Source of the DNA: an uncultured Paracoccus sp. | Lineage (GTDB): Bacteria; Pseudomonadota; Alphaproteobacteria; Rhodobacterales; Rhodobacteraceae | Length of the DNA: 8,064 nucleotides | Direction: 5' to 3' | NCBI RefSeq assembly: GCF_946221145.1 | Contig: NZ_CAMIOH010000146.1 | Location: 1-8,064 of the forward strand | Part shown: piece by piece, positions 1 through 6,994 of the stretch | Layout of the letters: each line of letters starts with the position of its first letter | Position numbering within the stretch: the first letter of the stretch is position 1 | Notes under the pieces: generated by a model | Told to the model about the DNA's origin: nothing | Databases searched by the model: none | The model's input: only the letters and a program-made list of their open reading frames with translations | Made by a program: the position numbers and the translations under genes

Positions 1-58
1 GTAAATGACCAGCGGACTCCGGTCGCGGCTGGATGAAAGTTCAGTGGCAGGTCAACCA

Positions 59-75
59 CGGCAGCACGTCTGCCG
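59..75. other. Short perfect hairpin just past the toxin gene
   Basis: A 6-bp perfect inverted repeat (CGGCAG at 59-64, CTGCCG at 70-75, 5-nt loop) starts two bases beyond the yoeB stop codon. No T-run follows it on the minus strand, so it is not a canonical intrinsic terminator. It may stabilise the 3' end of the toxin mRNA or be chance. I cannot assign bases 1-58 to anything; no convincing reading frame is visible there. Confidence 0.3.
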
Positions 76-76
76 C

Positions 77-343
77 CTAATAGTGATACCGACACTGCGC
101 GATCTCTAACGCCTGCGCCTCTCCGCTCCCCGATACACGATAGACCAACCGATCCGACTGCGTAATCCGACGAGACCACCAGCCACTCAGATCGCCCTTC
201 AAAGGCTCAGGCTTGCCGGTGCCCTTGAACGGAGTCCGCATCGTTTCCCGGATCAGCGCATTCAGCCGCTCGAACACCTTGGCGTCGCTGCTGCGCCAGT
301 GGTGATAATCCTCCCACGCGGCGTCAGAGAAGATCAGCTTCAT
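77..343 (-). CDS. yoeB: YoeB/Txe-family mRNA interferase toxin
   Basis: This 88-aa RelE-superfamily toxin is expected to bind the ribosomal A site and cleave mRNA, and to be neutralised by the YefM antitoxin encoded just upstream. The sequence follows E. coli YoeB (84 aa) almost end to end: it begins MKLIFSDAAWEDY, has GKPEPLKG and LSGWWSRRIT in the middle, and ends in CRYHY. The catalytic positions are in place: Glu46, Arg59 and Arg65 align by number, and the terminal His87-Tyr88 matches E. coli His83-Tyr84. The start was set at the internal ATG matching the family N-terminus, because the longer ORF would add 11 unrelated residues. The ATG lies inside the antitoxin gene (20-nt overlap) behind a weak ribosome binding site, which suggests translational coupling. 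All active-site residues are intact, so the toxin is probably functional. Confidence 0.95.
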   Translation of the reverse strand: MKLIFSDAAWEDYHHWRSSDAKVFERLNALIRETMRTPFKGTGKPEPLKGDLSGWWSRRITQSDRLVYRVSGSGEAQALEIAQCRYHY

Positions 344-590
344 CGTCCAAGACCCGCTCGACCCCCTGCCCCGCATTCAACTGGGCGACGCTTTCCCGCA
401 GGCGGGTCGCATTGGCGGGCGAGGTCAGCAGATACAGCGTTTCCTGGATCGCGTCCCATTCTTCTTTGCCGACGACCACCACCGCCTCGCGCCCCGCGCG
501 GGTGATGATCGTTTCGGTCTTGTCATGGATCGCGTGGTCCATGACGGCTTTCAGATGCTTGCGGGCGTCGGTGTAGGTGACGATGTTCAT
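324..590 (-). CDS. yefM: YefM/Phd-family antitoxin
   Basis: This 88-aa antitoxin has two roles: it binds and inhibits the YoeB toxin, and together with the toxin it represses its own promoter. The N-terminal Phd/YefM fold runs to about residue 55 (MNIVTYTDARKHL, then ITRAGREAVVVV). Arg10 matches the DNA-contacting Arg10 of E. coli YefM. The stretch YLLTSPANATRL (53-64) matches the E. coli segment YLLRSPANARRL. The acidic tail (LDDEADLL) is the flexible toxin-binding region typical of the family. The ATG at 590 is preceded by only a weak purine-rich site. A promoter with an overlapping two-palindrome operator sits about 30-55 bases upstream. The stop codon lies 20 nt inside yoeB. Confidence 0.94.
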   Translation of the reverse strand: MNIVTYTDARKHLKAVMDHAIHDKTETIITRAGREAVVVVGKEEWDAIQETLYLLTSPANATRLRESVAQLNAGQGVERVLDDEADLL

Positions 591-616
591 GGCAGGACCG
601 GGGTTGTTATGCCTTA

Positions 617-645
617 AAGATAGTACGCAATCCTGTACATATCAA
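617..645 (-). promoter_or_regulatory. Candidate promoter of yefM-yoeB
   Basis: On the minus strand, TTGATA (640-645, 5 of 6 to the sigma-70 -35 consensus) lies 17 bp from TATCTT (617-622, 4 of 6 to the -10). Transcription would begin near 610, giving a leader of about 20 nt before the yefM ATG. The element overlaps the autoregulatory palindromes at 623-639, as expected for a repressed toxin-antitoxin promoter. Confidence 0.6.
622..639. promoter_or_regulatory. Two-site YefM-YoeB operator (GTAC palindromes 12 bp apart)
   Basis: TGTACA lies at 634-639 and AGTACG, with the same GTAC core, at 622-627. The core centres are 12 bp apart, slightly more than one helical turn, and both sit in the promoter spacer or -10 region. 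From memory, E. coli yefM-yoeB is controlled by paired long and short palindromes with TGTACA cores at this same spacing. The match in core, spacing and position supports an operator. Confidence 0.65.
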
Positions 646-662
646 CCGCACATCCCCAAACG

Positions 663-690
663 AAAAAAGGCCCCGCCACCCGGCGAGGCC
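663..690 (-). terminator. Intrinsic terminator of the eryR-fba operon
   Basis: Read on the minus strand, a 9-bp GC-rich stem (682-690 with 669-677, one G-U pair) with a 4-nt loop is followed at once by six T residues (668-663). It begins 22 bases past the fba stop codon. It also separates the operon from the yefM-yoeB promoter, which reads in the same direction. Confidence 0.9.
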
Positions 691-712
691 CCTTCCCTTC
701 ATCCGCAGCAGA

Positions 713-1747
713 TCAATACCGTGCGGCCATCGCAGACAGCGGCAGCGGCACGATCTTGTCGGCGTTGCCCGCCGTTCCGAACGCCTCGAAGCGGTCCTTG
801 CAGACCTGCGACATCATCGCCATCGCCGGTTTCAGGTATTTGCGCGGGTCGAACTCGGACGGTTCCTCGGCAAAGACCTTGCGGATCGCGGCGGTCATGG
901 CCAGGCGGTTGTCGGTGTCGATGTTCACCTTGCGCACGCCGTGCTTGATGCCGCGCTGAATCTCCTCGACCGGGACGCCCCAGGTCGGCTTGATGTCGCC
1001 GCCATAGCTGTTGATGATCGCTTGCAGATCCTCGGGGACGGACGACGAGCCGTGCATCACCAGATGGGTGTTGGGCAGGCGGCGGTGGATTTCCTCGATC
1101 ACGCTCATCGCCAGGATGTCGCCATCGGGCTTGCGGCTGAATTTATAGGCGCCGTGGGACGTGCCCATGGCGATGGCAAGCGCGTCCACCTTGGTGTCGC
1201 CGACAAAGCGCACCGCCTCGTCCGGGTCGGTCAGAAGCTGGTCGTGGCCCAGCTGCTCGGTCGCGCCATGGCCGTCTTCCTGGTCGCCCATGCCGGTTTC
1301 CAGCGACCCCAGAACGCCCAGCTCACCTTCCACGGACACGCCGCAGGCATGGGCCATCTGCACCACATCGGCGGTGACCTGACGGTTATAATCGTAGTCG
1401 GCGGGCGTCTTGCCGTCGGCCTTCAGTGACCCGTCCATCATCACGCTGGTAAAGCCGTTCTGGATCGCGGTGGCGCAGGTCGCCAGACCGTTGCCGTGGT
1501 CCAGATGCATGCACAGCGGGATATCCGGGAAGGCCTTGGCAAAGCCCTGGATCAGACCGGCCAGCACCAGGTCGTTGGCATAGGCGCGCGCACCCCGGCT
1601 GGCTTGCAGGATGACCGGCGATTTCGTCGCCTGGGCAGCCGTCATGATCGCCAGGCCCTGCTCCATGTTGTTGATATTGAAGGCGGGGACCGCATAGCCG
1701 TTCTCGGCCGCGTGGTCGAGAAGCTGGCGCAGGGTAATCATAGCCAT
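713..1747 (-). CDS. fba: Class II fructose-bisphosphate aldolase (CbbA type)
   Basis: This 344-aa zinc-dependent aldolase reversibly condenses dihydroxyacetone phosphate with glyceraldehyde 3-phosphate. Related enzymes also use erythrose 4-phosphate to give sedoheptulose 1,7-bisphosphate. Motifs in order: [10 protein letters not shown] (21-30); HLDHG with catalytic Asp83 and Zn ligand His84; EGELG with Glu142; GTSHGAYKF with Zn ligand His198; MHGSSS with Zn ligand His232; and the phosphate-binding NIDTD (275-279). The overall form is that of the alphaproteobacterial Calvin-cycle aldolase CbbA. The ATG at 1747 was chosen because it gives the family start [10 protein letters not shown] and has AAGGA 10 nt upstream; the longer ORF adds an unconvincing 10-residue extension. 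It is the last gene of the operon, starts 7 bp after the fbp stop codon, and is followed by a strong terminator. Confidence 0.95.
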   Translation of the reverse strand: MAMITLRQLLDHAAENGYAVPAFNINNMEQGLAIMTAAQATKSPVILQASRGARAYANDLVLAGLIQGFAKAFPDIPLCMHLDHGNGLATCATAIQNGFTSVMMDGSLKADGKTPADYDYNRQVTADVVQMAHACGVSVEGELGVLGSLETGMGDQEDGHGATEQLGHDQLLTDPDEAVRFVGDTKVDALAIAMGTSHGAYKFSRKPDGDILAMSVIEEIHRRLPNTHLVMHGSSSVPEDLQAIINSYGGDIKPTWGVPVEEIQRGIKHGVRKVNIDTDNRLAMTAAIRKVFAEEPSEFDPRKYLKPAMAMMSQVCKDRFEAFGTAGNADKIVPLPLSAMAARY

Positions 1748-1754
1748 GAAATCG

Positions 1755-2747
1755 TCATCCTTTGCTTGGCCCGGCAAGATAGCCGAGGATCGTCTCGACC
1801 TCGTCCTTAGCGCCGAATATCAGGGGCGTCATGTCGTGTACCGCTAACGGTTTGCGATAACGGATCGGCTGGGTGCCGTCGGATGCCAGCCCGCCCGCCT
1901 GTTCGACCAGGAAAGCGATGGGCATGCATTCATAGACCAGCCGCAGCTTGCCGTTCCCGTATCCAGGCCGGGCATCGGCGGGATAGAGGAACGCGCCGCC
2001 GTTCAGCAGGATGCGGTGCAACTCGCCCACGGCGGCGGCAAGCCAGCGCATGTTGTAGTTCTTGCCCAGCGGCCCGTCGCGGCCCAGTCGCAGGTCGGCC
2101 ACCCATGCCTGCAGGCCCGGCGACCAGTGCCGTTCGTTCGAGGCGTTATAGGCGATGGTCGAGGCCGCCGGTTTCAGCGTCACGTTTTCGCGCACCATGC
2201 GGAATTCGCCGACTTCGGCGTCCCAACCGGCGATATGGGTGCCGTCGCCCAGGCTCCATCCGAAATCCATCGAATGGCCAAAGGACGCATAGCCCGCCGC
2301 CACCACCGATTCCCCGGTGCGCAAGAACCCTTCGGGCGCGGCGGGCAGGATGCTGAACAGCATCCCCAAGGGCGCGCCGATGCCGATGCTGCCCGACCCG
2401 TCGATGGGATCCATCGCCACGTCCCAGACCCCGTCCGGGTTCAGCGCGATCACCGCCTCGGCCTCTTCGGACAACACCTGGCGGACGCCCGCCTGGCGCA
2501 AGACCTCGATCATGTGGTGATGGGCGCCGACATCCAGGGCCTTCTGCTTGTCGCCGGTATCGTTGACGCCGACGATCTCGGTCGGATCGCCGTGCAGACG
2601 GCCTGCGGCAAGCCGCTCCATCAGCGGGGCCTGCGCGCGGGCGATGGCATGAACGATGGCGGCGGGGCCGCCAGCGTCCTGGGCGCCGGTCAGCACCTGC
2701 GACAGAAGGCGGCCCGCCGCCGGGCCGTCATTGGGCAGTTTCAGCAT
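1755..2747 (-). CDS. fbp: Class I fructose-1,6-bisphosphatase (possible sedoheptulose bisphosphatase)
   Basis: This 330-aa enzyme hydrolyses the 1-phosphate of fructose 1,6-bisphosphate. Bacterial Calvin-type relatives (CbbF) also act on sedoheptulose 1,7-bisphosphate. Visible motifs: the metal-binding SEE (93-95); DPIDGS (113-118) with Asp113 and Asp116; an NYNMRW segment (230-235); [16 protein letters not shown] (255-270) in the sugar-phosphate site; and [15 protein letters not shown] (272-286) with metal ligand Glu273. The residues after DGS read GSIG, where the E. coli enzyme has SNID. I believe this variant occurs in Rhodobacteraceae, but could not check. The start at 2747 gives MLKLPNDG with AAGG six nt upstream; the longer ORF would run into eryI. 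One base separates it from the eryI stop codon, so translation is probably coupled. The symbol cbbF would be equally fair. Confidence 0.93.
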   Translation of the reverse strand: MLKLPNDGPAAGRLLSQVLTGAQDAGGPAAIVHAIARAQAPLMERLAAGRLHGDPTEIVGVNDTGDKQKALDVGAHHHMIEVLRQAGVRQVLSEEAEAVIALNPDGVWDVAMDPIDGSGSIGIGAPLGMLFSILPAAPEGFLRTGESVVAAGYASFGHSMDFGWSLGDGTHIAGWDAEVGEFRMVRENVTLKPAASTIAYNASNERHWSPGLQAWVADLRLGRDGPLGKNYNMRWLAAAVGELHRILLNGGAFLYPADARPGYGNGKLRLVYECMPIAFLVEQAGGLASDGTQPIRYRKPLAVHDMTPLIFGAKDEVETILGYLAGPSKG

Positions 2748-2748
2748 G

Positions 2749-3210
2749 TCAGGCCTTGTTGTACTTGGCATCGACGGCGCCGATGGCATCGACATTGCCT
2801 GCCGACTTGCCGGCCTTGTCAAAGTTTTCCGTCTCGGCCAGCCAGGCGTCGGCGATGGCCTTGGCCAGTTCCGGGCCGATCACGCGGGCGCCCATGGTGA
2901 TGATCTGCGCATCGTTCGACAGCGCCGCGCGGGTGGCGGAATAGGTGTCATGGGTCAGCGCGGCGCGGATGCCCGGCACCTTGTTGGCGGCGATGCAGAC
3001 GCCGATGCCGGTGCCGCAGACCAGGATGGCGCGGTCATAGGTGCCGTCGATCACCTGCGACGCCACGCGGTCGGACAGGTTGGCGTAAAAGGCGTCCGGG
3101 CCTTCGTCGGTGCGGCTGATCTCGGCCAGGTCGTATTTGCCTTTCAGGTGATCGGCCAGCACCTTGGCCAGACCTTCCCCCGCGCTGTCGCCCGCGATTG
3201 CCAGTTTCAT
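2749..3210 (-). CDS. eryI: RpiB-family D-erythrose-4-phosphate isomerase (EryI)
   Basis: This 153-aa protein belongs to the RpiB/LacAB sugar-phosphate isomerase family. In Brucella the EryI member converts D-erythrulose 4-phosphate to D-erythrose 4-phosphate, the last step of erythritol breakdown. The catalytic cysteine loop CGTGIG (65-70, Cys65), the [10 protein letters not shown] stretch and His88 are present. Two features point away from ordinary ribose-5-phosphate isomerase B. The N-terminal loop reads GDSAGEGL, where E. coli RpiB has Asp-His. The segment [14 protein letters not shown] (99-112) resembles the erythrulose-phosphate isomerases as I recall them. The ATG at 3210 overlaps the eryH stop codon (ATGA) and has GGAGAG just upstream, which fixes the start. 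The eryR-eryH-eryI order matches the deoR-tpiA2-rpiB order of Brucella. Plain RpiB activity cannot be excluded. Confidence 0.87.
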   Translation of the reverse strand: MKLAIAGDSAGEGLAKVLADHLKGKYDLAEISRTDEGPDAFYANLSDRVASQVIDGTYDRAILVCGTGIGVCIAANKVPGIRAALTHDTYSATRAALSNDAQIITMGARVIGPELAKAIADAWLAETENFDKAGKSAGNVDAIGAVDAKYNKA

Positions 3211-3974
3211 TTCGTCTCTCCGATGGTTGCGGCGCAGCGCGCCAGGATATCCAGATAGCCTTCCACGGCCCAGGCGGACCGGCCGATGAACAGCCCGTCG
3301 ATATGCGGGCATCGGATCAGTTCCTGGCAATTGCCCGGGTTGACGGATCCGCCGTAAAGGCAGGGAACCCTGCGGCCCAGCACGTCCTCGGCGACGGCGA
3401 TGATTTCCGCCTGCCGGGCATCCGCGTAATCCGAGGTCGCGGGGATGCCGTTCACGCCGATGGCCCAGACGGGTTCATAGGCCAGCAGGATCGTCGCATC
3501 GCTGCCCGCCACGCGCGACAGCGCGCCGCGCACCTGGGTTTCCAGAACCTGCTGCGCCCGGCCGCCTTCGCGTTCCGCCAGCGTCTCTCCGATGCAGATC
3601 AGCGGGATCAAGCCGTGGCGCACGGCGGCCTCGGTCTTCAGGCCCACGGTGTCGTCGGTCTCGCCGAAATGCGCGCGCCGTTCGCTGTGGCCCAGTTCCA
3701 CGATGTCCAGGTTGCAATCGCGCAGCATCACCGGGCTGACCTCCCCGGTCCATGCGCCGTCATCGGCCCAGTGCATGTTCTGCGCGCCGACCTTGACGGA
3801 TGTGCCCGACAGCCAGTCCTTGACCTGCCGCACGGCGGTAAAGGGCGGGATCACGAACCGCTGGATGCGCGGATCGCGGCCGGTATCCGCCGCCGCCAGC
3901 CCTTCGGCAAAGACGCGCGCCTGGTCCAGCGTCTTGTTCATCTTCCAGCTTGTGCCGATCCAGAAATCGCTCAT
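3207..3974 (-). CDS. eryH: TpiA-family tetrulose-4-phosphate isomerase (EryH)
   Basis: This 255-aa TIM-barrel protein belongs to the triose-phosphate isomerase family. In Brucella its counterpart, TpiA2 or EryH, isomerises D-3-tetrulose 4-phosphate to D-erythrulose 4-phosphate. All TIM active-site elements are present: Lys11 and Asn13 in SWKMNK; GAQN (63-66); electrophile His96 in GHSERR; catalytic base Glu167 in AYEPVWAIG; and phosphate-binding GGS (208-210). The N-terminus [11 protein letters not shown] and the loop [18 protein letters not shown] resemble the tetrulose/erythrulose-phosphate isomerase branch rather than housekeeping TpiA, which usually reads NWKMN and then AIGTG. Context agrees: a DeoR regulator lies 13 bp upstream and eryI overlaps downstream by 4 bp. 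GGGGGA lies 5 nt before the ATG. A housekeeping or dual role remains possible. Confidence 0.87.
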   Translation of the reverse strand: MSDFWIGTSWKMNKTLDQARVFAEGLAAADTGRDPRIQRFVIPPFTAVRQVKDWLSGTSVKVGAQNMHWADDGAWTGEVSPVMLRDCNLDIVELGHSERRAHFGETDDTVGLKTEAAVRHGLIPLICIGETLAEREGGRAQQVLETQVRGALSRVAGSDATILLAYEPVWAIGVNGIPATSDYADARQAEIIAVAEDVLGRRVPCLYGGSVNPGNCQELIRCPHIDGLFIGRSAWAVEGYLDILARCAATIGETK

Positions 3975-3987
3975 GTCAGTCCCCCGT

Positions 3988-4752
3988 TCAATCGCGTGCG
4001 ATGGTCAGCCGCAGCCCGGCGCGGTCGATCGCGGCGCGATCCTCGGGCGCGGGGGCGGCATCGGTGATGATGGCATCGAAATCGGTCAGGTCGGCCAAGG
4101 CGTGCAGCGCTGACCGGCCAAAGCGGCTGTGGTTGACCAGCAGCACCGCGCGGTCGGCGGCGGCCATCATCGCCCGCTTGGCCCGCACGGCGGCGTCGTC
4201 CATGTGAAAGGCCCGCAGCCCGGCGACCGCCGGCGTGGAAATGAAGGCCAGATCGGCGCGCAGCCGCGACAGCGCGTCCTCGGTCACGACGCCGAAGAAG
4301 CCGTTGAACTTGGCGTTATAGGTGCCGCCAAGCGCGATCAGCGTGACGCGCGGCATGTCGCGCAGCCGGTCGATCACGGCGGCATTGTTGGTGATGACGC
4401 TGATCGGGGCCTTGTCGGCCAGGCTGGCACCCAGCAGCGCGGCCATCGACCCGTCATTGACCATCACCGTCATGCCGGGTTCGACCCAGGCCAGGGCCGC
4501 GCGGGCCATGCGCGCCTTGGCGTCGCTGTCCTGCAGCGCGCGGATGCGGAAATCGCTTTCGAACTGGGTCCCGGCCTCGATCGTGGCGCCGCCACGCACC
4601 TTGCGCAGCAGTCCCGCCTGTTCCAGGTCATCCAGGTCGCGATGGATGGTCATGCGCGACACCGCGAACCGGTCGGCCAGATCCTCCAGATCGACCGCAC
4701 GGGCATCGACCAGCAGATCCATGATCGCCTGCCTGCGTTCGTCTCGCTTCAC
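3988..4752 (-). CDS. eryR: DeoR-family transcriptional regulator (EryR-like)
   Basis: This 254-aa sugar-phosphate-responsive regulator probably represses its own operon and perhaps the divergent tkt. The N-terminal DeoR helix-turn-helix covers about residues 6-55: LEDLADRFAVSRMTIHRDLD, then the family signature RKVRGGA. The C-terminal DeoRC sensor domain shows VNDGSMA (98-104), VITNNAAVI (119-127), ALGGTYN (140-146) and a KRAMM...LLVNHSRFG block (192-212). There are two in-frame GTG codons. The second, at 4752, lies 6 nt from a GGAGG box, while the first, at 4755, is only 3 nt away, so 4752 is preferred. The gene heads the five-gene operon. The EryR name rests on its position before eryH and eryI, as in Brucella. 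The effector is unknown, but a four-carbon sugar phosphate is a reasonable guess. Confidence 0.85.
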   Translation of the reverse strand: MKRDERRQAIMDLLVDARAVDLEDLADRFAVSRMTIHRDLDDLEQAGLLRKVRGGATIEAGTQFESDFRIRALQDSDAKARMARAALAWVEPGMTVMVNDGSMAALLGASLADKAPISVITNNAAVIDRLRDMPRVTLIALGGTYNAKFNGFFGVVTEDALSRLRADLAFISTPAVAGLRAFHMDDAAVRAKRAMMAAADRAVLLVNHSRFGRSALHALADLTDFDAIITDAAPAPEDRAAIDRAGLRLTIARD

Positions 4753-4777
4753 CACGACCCTCCGTCACCTGGCCTGG

Positions 4778-4805
4778 GTTCTAACATCCACCCCGAAAAT
4801 CGCAA
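4778..4805 (-). promoter_or_regulatory. Weak candidate promoter of the eryR operon
   Basis: On the minus strand TTGCGA (4800-4805) and TAGAAC (4778-4783) are separated by 16 bp. Each matches the sigma-70 consensus at 4 of 6 positions. Transcription would start near 4771, about 19 nt before the eryR GTG. Its -35 overlaps the AACATGTT palindrome at 4804-4811, a possible repressor contact. Consensus scores this low in GC-rich alphaproteobacteria are weak evidence. Confidence 0.3.
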
Positions 4806-4856
4806 CATGTTATCTGTGACTTTGTGATGATGTTTTGTGATCATTGTTGTGGATGG
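4804..4856. promoter_or_regulatory. Repeat-rich divergent control region (likely EryR operator)
   Basis: This AT-richer stretch between two divergent genes contains an 8-bp palindrome AACATGTT (4804-4811) and a series of similar boxes: CTGTGAC (4814-4820), TTGTGATGAT (4822-4831), TTGTGATCAT (4835-4844) and TTGTGGATGG (4847-4856). The last three are spaced 13 and 12 bp apart, close to one helical turn. Tandem boxes of this kind are typical of DeoR-family operators. The regulator encoded next door is the natural candidate to bind them. A second AACAT at 4783-4787 lies 21 bp from the first. No clear plus-strand promoter for tkt could be picked out. Confidence 0.5.
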
Positions 4857-4898
4857 GGCCGGTCCGGGGTATTCACCCCCAAACCGCCGGAGGACCAC

Positions 4899-6929
4899 AT
4901 GCCCCTAGATTCGCCCAAAGACCCCAAGATCGCCGAAAAGGCAGCACTTGATCCGCAGAACTTCGCCCTTGCCAACTGCATCCGCGCGCTGTCCTTCGAT
5001 GCGGTGAACGCGGCCAATTCCGGCCATCCGGGCGCGCCCATGGGGATGGCCGACGCGGCCGCGGTCCTGTTCGGCAAGCATCTGAAATTCGACGCGAAAA
5101 ACCCCGACTGGCCGGACCGTGACCGGTTCGTGCTGTCGAACGGCCATGCCTCGATGCTGCTTTATAGCGTGCTGCACCTGACCGGCTATGAAGACATGAC
5201 CATCGACCAGATCCGCAATTTCCGCCAATGGGGCGCGATCACGGCGGGTCACCCGGAATACGGCCATGCCAAGGGGATCGAGACAACGACCGGCCCGCTG
5301 GGCCAGGGCATCGCCACCGCCGTCGGCATGGCGCTGGCGGAACGCCAGCTTGCCGCCGAATTCGGGGAGGATCTGGTCGATCATCACACCTGGGTCATGC
5401 TGGGCGACGGCTGTCTTCAGGAAGGCATCGGCCAAGAGGCGTGCAGCCTGGCCGGGCATCTGGGTCTGGGCAAGCTGATCGTGCTCTATGACGACAATTC
5501 GATCACCATCGACGGGCCGACCTCGGTGTCCTTCTCCGAGGATGTTCCGGCGCGGTTCCAGGCGATGGGCTGGCATGTCCAGTCCTGCGACGGCCATGAC
5601 GGCGCCGCGCTTGACCGGGCCATCACGGCGGCCAAGGCGGAAGCCGGCAAGCCGTCGCTGATCGCGATGAAGACGATCATCGGGTTCGGGTCGCCCAACA
5701 AGGCCGGGTCTTACGCGGTCCACGGATCGCCCCTGGGCAAGGACGAGGCCGCGCTGACCCGCGAGGCGATCGGCTGGTCGTCCGAGCCCTTCGTGATCCC
5801 CGCCGATCTGGCGGATCAATGGAACGCCATCGGCACGCGCGGCGCCAAGGCGCGCGCGGCATGGGAGGCCCGGCTGGCCGCCAAACCCGCCGACCAGCAG
5901 GCCGAATTCAACCGCCGCCTGACCGGCGCCCTGCCCACGGGCTATGACGCCGCCGTCAAGGCCGCGCGCGACGCGCTGTTCGCCGAGCCGAAGAAGGCCG
6001 CGACCCGCAAGGCCAGCCAGATGGCGCTTGAGCCGCTGACCGCCGCGCTGCCGGAAATGATCGGCGGATCGGCCGACCTGACCGGATCGAACCTGACCCG
6101 CGTCAAGGCCGTGGACAGCCAGTATACGCGCGCCGCGCCGGGCCGTTACATCGGTTATGGGGTGCGCGAATTCGGCATGGCGGCGGCGATGAACGGCATC
6201 AACCTGCATGGCGGCTTCATCGCCTATGGCGGGACGTTCCTGGTGTTTTCCGACTATGCCCGCAACGCGATCCGCCTGTCGGCGCTGATGGGGGTCGGCA
6301 CGATCTATGTGATGACCCACGATTCCATCGGCCTGGGCGAGGATGGCCCGACCCACCAGCCGATCGAGCATCTGGCATCCCTGCGCGCCATTCCCGGCCT
6401 GACCGTGCTGCGCCCGGCCGATACGGTGGAAACGCTGGAAGCCTGGGACATCGCCATCCGCAACCGCAGCGTGCCGTCGCTGCTGGCGCTGTCGCGTCAG
6501 GACGTGCCGCAATTGCGGGTCGATGCGGGGGACGAGAACCTGACCGCCAGGGGCGCCTATGTGATCCGCCAGTTCGGAGAGGGCCGCGACGTGACGCTGA
6601 TCGCCACCGGCACCGAGGTCGCGATTGCCGTTGACGCCGCCGAGGCGCTGCACGCCGATGGCCTGTCGGTCGCGGTCGTGTCGATGCCCAGCTGGGAGCT
6701 GTTCGACGCCCAGCCCGAAGCCTATCGCAAGGCCACGCTGGGCGACGCCCCGCGCATCGCCGTCGAGGCGGCGGGCAAGTTCGGCTGGACGCGCTATGTC
6801 GCCTCCGAGGACGACGTGATCGGCATGACCGGGTTCGGGGCCTCAGCGCCCATCGACCGGCTGTATGCCGAGTTCGGGATCACGAAGGACGCCATCGTCG
6901 CGCGCGCCAAGGCACTGACGGGGAAATAA
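4899..6929 (+). CDS. tkt: Transketolase
   Basis: This 676-aa thiamine-diphosphate enzyme moves two-carbon units between ketose and aldose phosphates, linking erythrose 4-phosphate to pentose and hexose phosphates. The PP domain carries SGHPG (41-45), AGHPEYGH (116-123), TGPLGQG (131-137) and the ThDP/metal motif GDG (169-171) to Asn200. The Pyr domain (about 365-540) has the cofactor-activating Glu424 in YGVREFGMA, the substrate-binding block THDSIGLGEDGPTHQP (473-488) and LSRQ. A C-terminal domain completes the usual three-part layout. The ATG at 4899 is preceded by GGAGG with a 5-nt spacer. The longer ORF would add a Cys-rich, implausible 25 residues read from the control region. Compared with E. 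coli TktA there are roughly 18 extra N-terminal residues. It is divergent from eryR and appears monocistronic, with a terminator 24 bases downstream. Confidence 0.96.
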   Translation: MPLDSPKDPKIAEKAALDPQNFALANCIRALSFDAVNAANSGHPGAPMGMADAAAVLFGKHLKFDAKNPDWPDRDRFVLSNGHASMLLYSVLHLTGYEDMTIDQIRNFRQWGAITAGHPEYGHAKGIETTTGPLGQGIATAVGMALAERQLAAEFGEDLVDHHTWVMLGDGCLQEGIGQEACSLAGHLGLGKLIVLYDDNSITIDGPTSVSFSEDVPARFQAMGWHVQSCDGHDGAALDRAITAAKAEAGKPSLIAMKTIIGFGSPNKAGSYAVHGSPLGKDEAALTREAIGWSSEPFVIPADLADQWNAIGTRGAKARAAWEARLAAKPADQQAEFNRRLTGALPTGYDAAVKAARDALFAEPKKAATRKASQMALEPLTAALPEMIGGSADLTGSNLTRVKAVDSQYTRAAPGRYIGYGVREFGMAAAMNGINLHGGFIAYGGTFLVFSDYARNAIRLSALMGVGTIYVMTHDSIGLGEDGPTHQPIEHLASLRAIPGLTVLRPADTVETLEAWDIAIRNRSVPSLLALSRQDVPQLRVDAGDENLTARGAYVIRQFGEGRDVTLIATGTEVAIAVDAAEALHADGLSVAVVSMPSWELFDAQPEAYRKATLGDAPRIAVEAAGKFGWTRYVASEDDVIGMTGFGASAPIDRLYAEFGITKDAIVARAKALTGK

Positions 6930-6952
6930 TCACGCGATCTGCGTGGCATGGG

Positions 6953-6978
6953 AACGGCCCGCCCGGCGCGGGCCGTTT
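6953..6978 (+). terminator. Intrinsic terminator of tkt
   Basis: A perfect 10-bp stem (AACGGCCCGC at 6953-6962, GCGGGCCGTT at 6968-6977) with a 5-nt loop begins 24 bases after the tkt stop. The T-run is short (three T), so termination may be incomplete or helped by the hairpins that follow. Confidence 0.75.
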
Positions 6979-6994
6979 GCGTTGCGCCCAAGGC

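Noticed and set aside
1..58. Possible end of a mobile element or gene at the left edge
   Set aside because: Part of it seemed vaguely familiar from insertion-sequence flanks, but no terminal repeat, reading frame or target duplication can be shown in so short a stretch.
620..645. yefM promoter using TACTAT (620-625) as the -10 with TTGATA
   Set aside because: The spacer would be only 14 bp. TATCTT at 617-622 gives a 17-bp spacer with the same -35 and is preferred.
713..2747. Part of a Calvin-cycle (cbb) operon, because aldolase, FBPase and transketolase occur together
   Set aside because: No RuBisCO, phosphoribulokinase, cbbG or CbbR-type regulator is visible. The operon is headed by a DeoR-family gene and erythrulose-phosphate-type isomerases. 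A cbb origin for fbp and fba is possible, but the function here looks different.
2016..2900. Plus-strand open frame of 294 codons opposite fbp and eryI
   Set aside because: It lies antisense to two well-supported genes, has low-complexity composition and no ribosome binding site or family resemblance.
4824..4898. N-terminal extension of transketolase from the upstream ATG
   Set aside because: The extra 25 residues are unlike any transketolase and are read from the operator region. The ATG at 4899 has an ideal ribosome binding site.
4905..6653. Open frame of 582 codons on the minus strand, fully opposite tkt
   Set aside because: It is antisense to a clear transketolase with all family motifs. 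Its translation is rich in Arg, Gly, Ala and His with no recognisable domain, which is the usual mirror effect of GC-rich codon bias.
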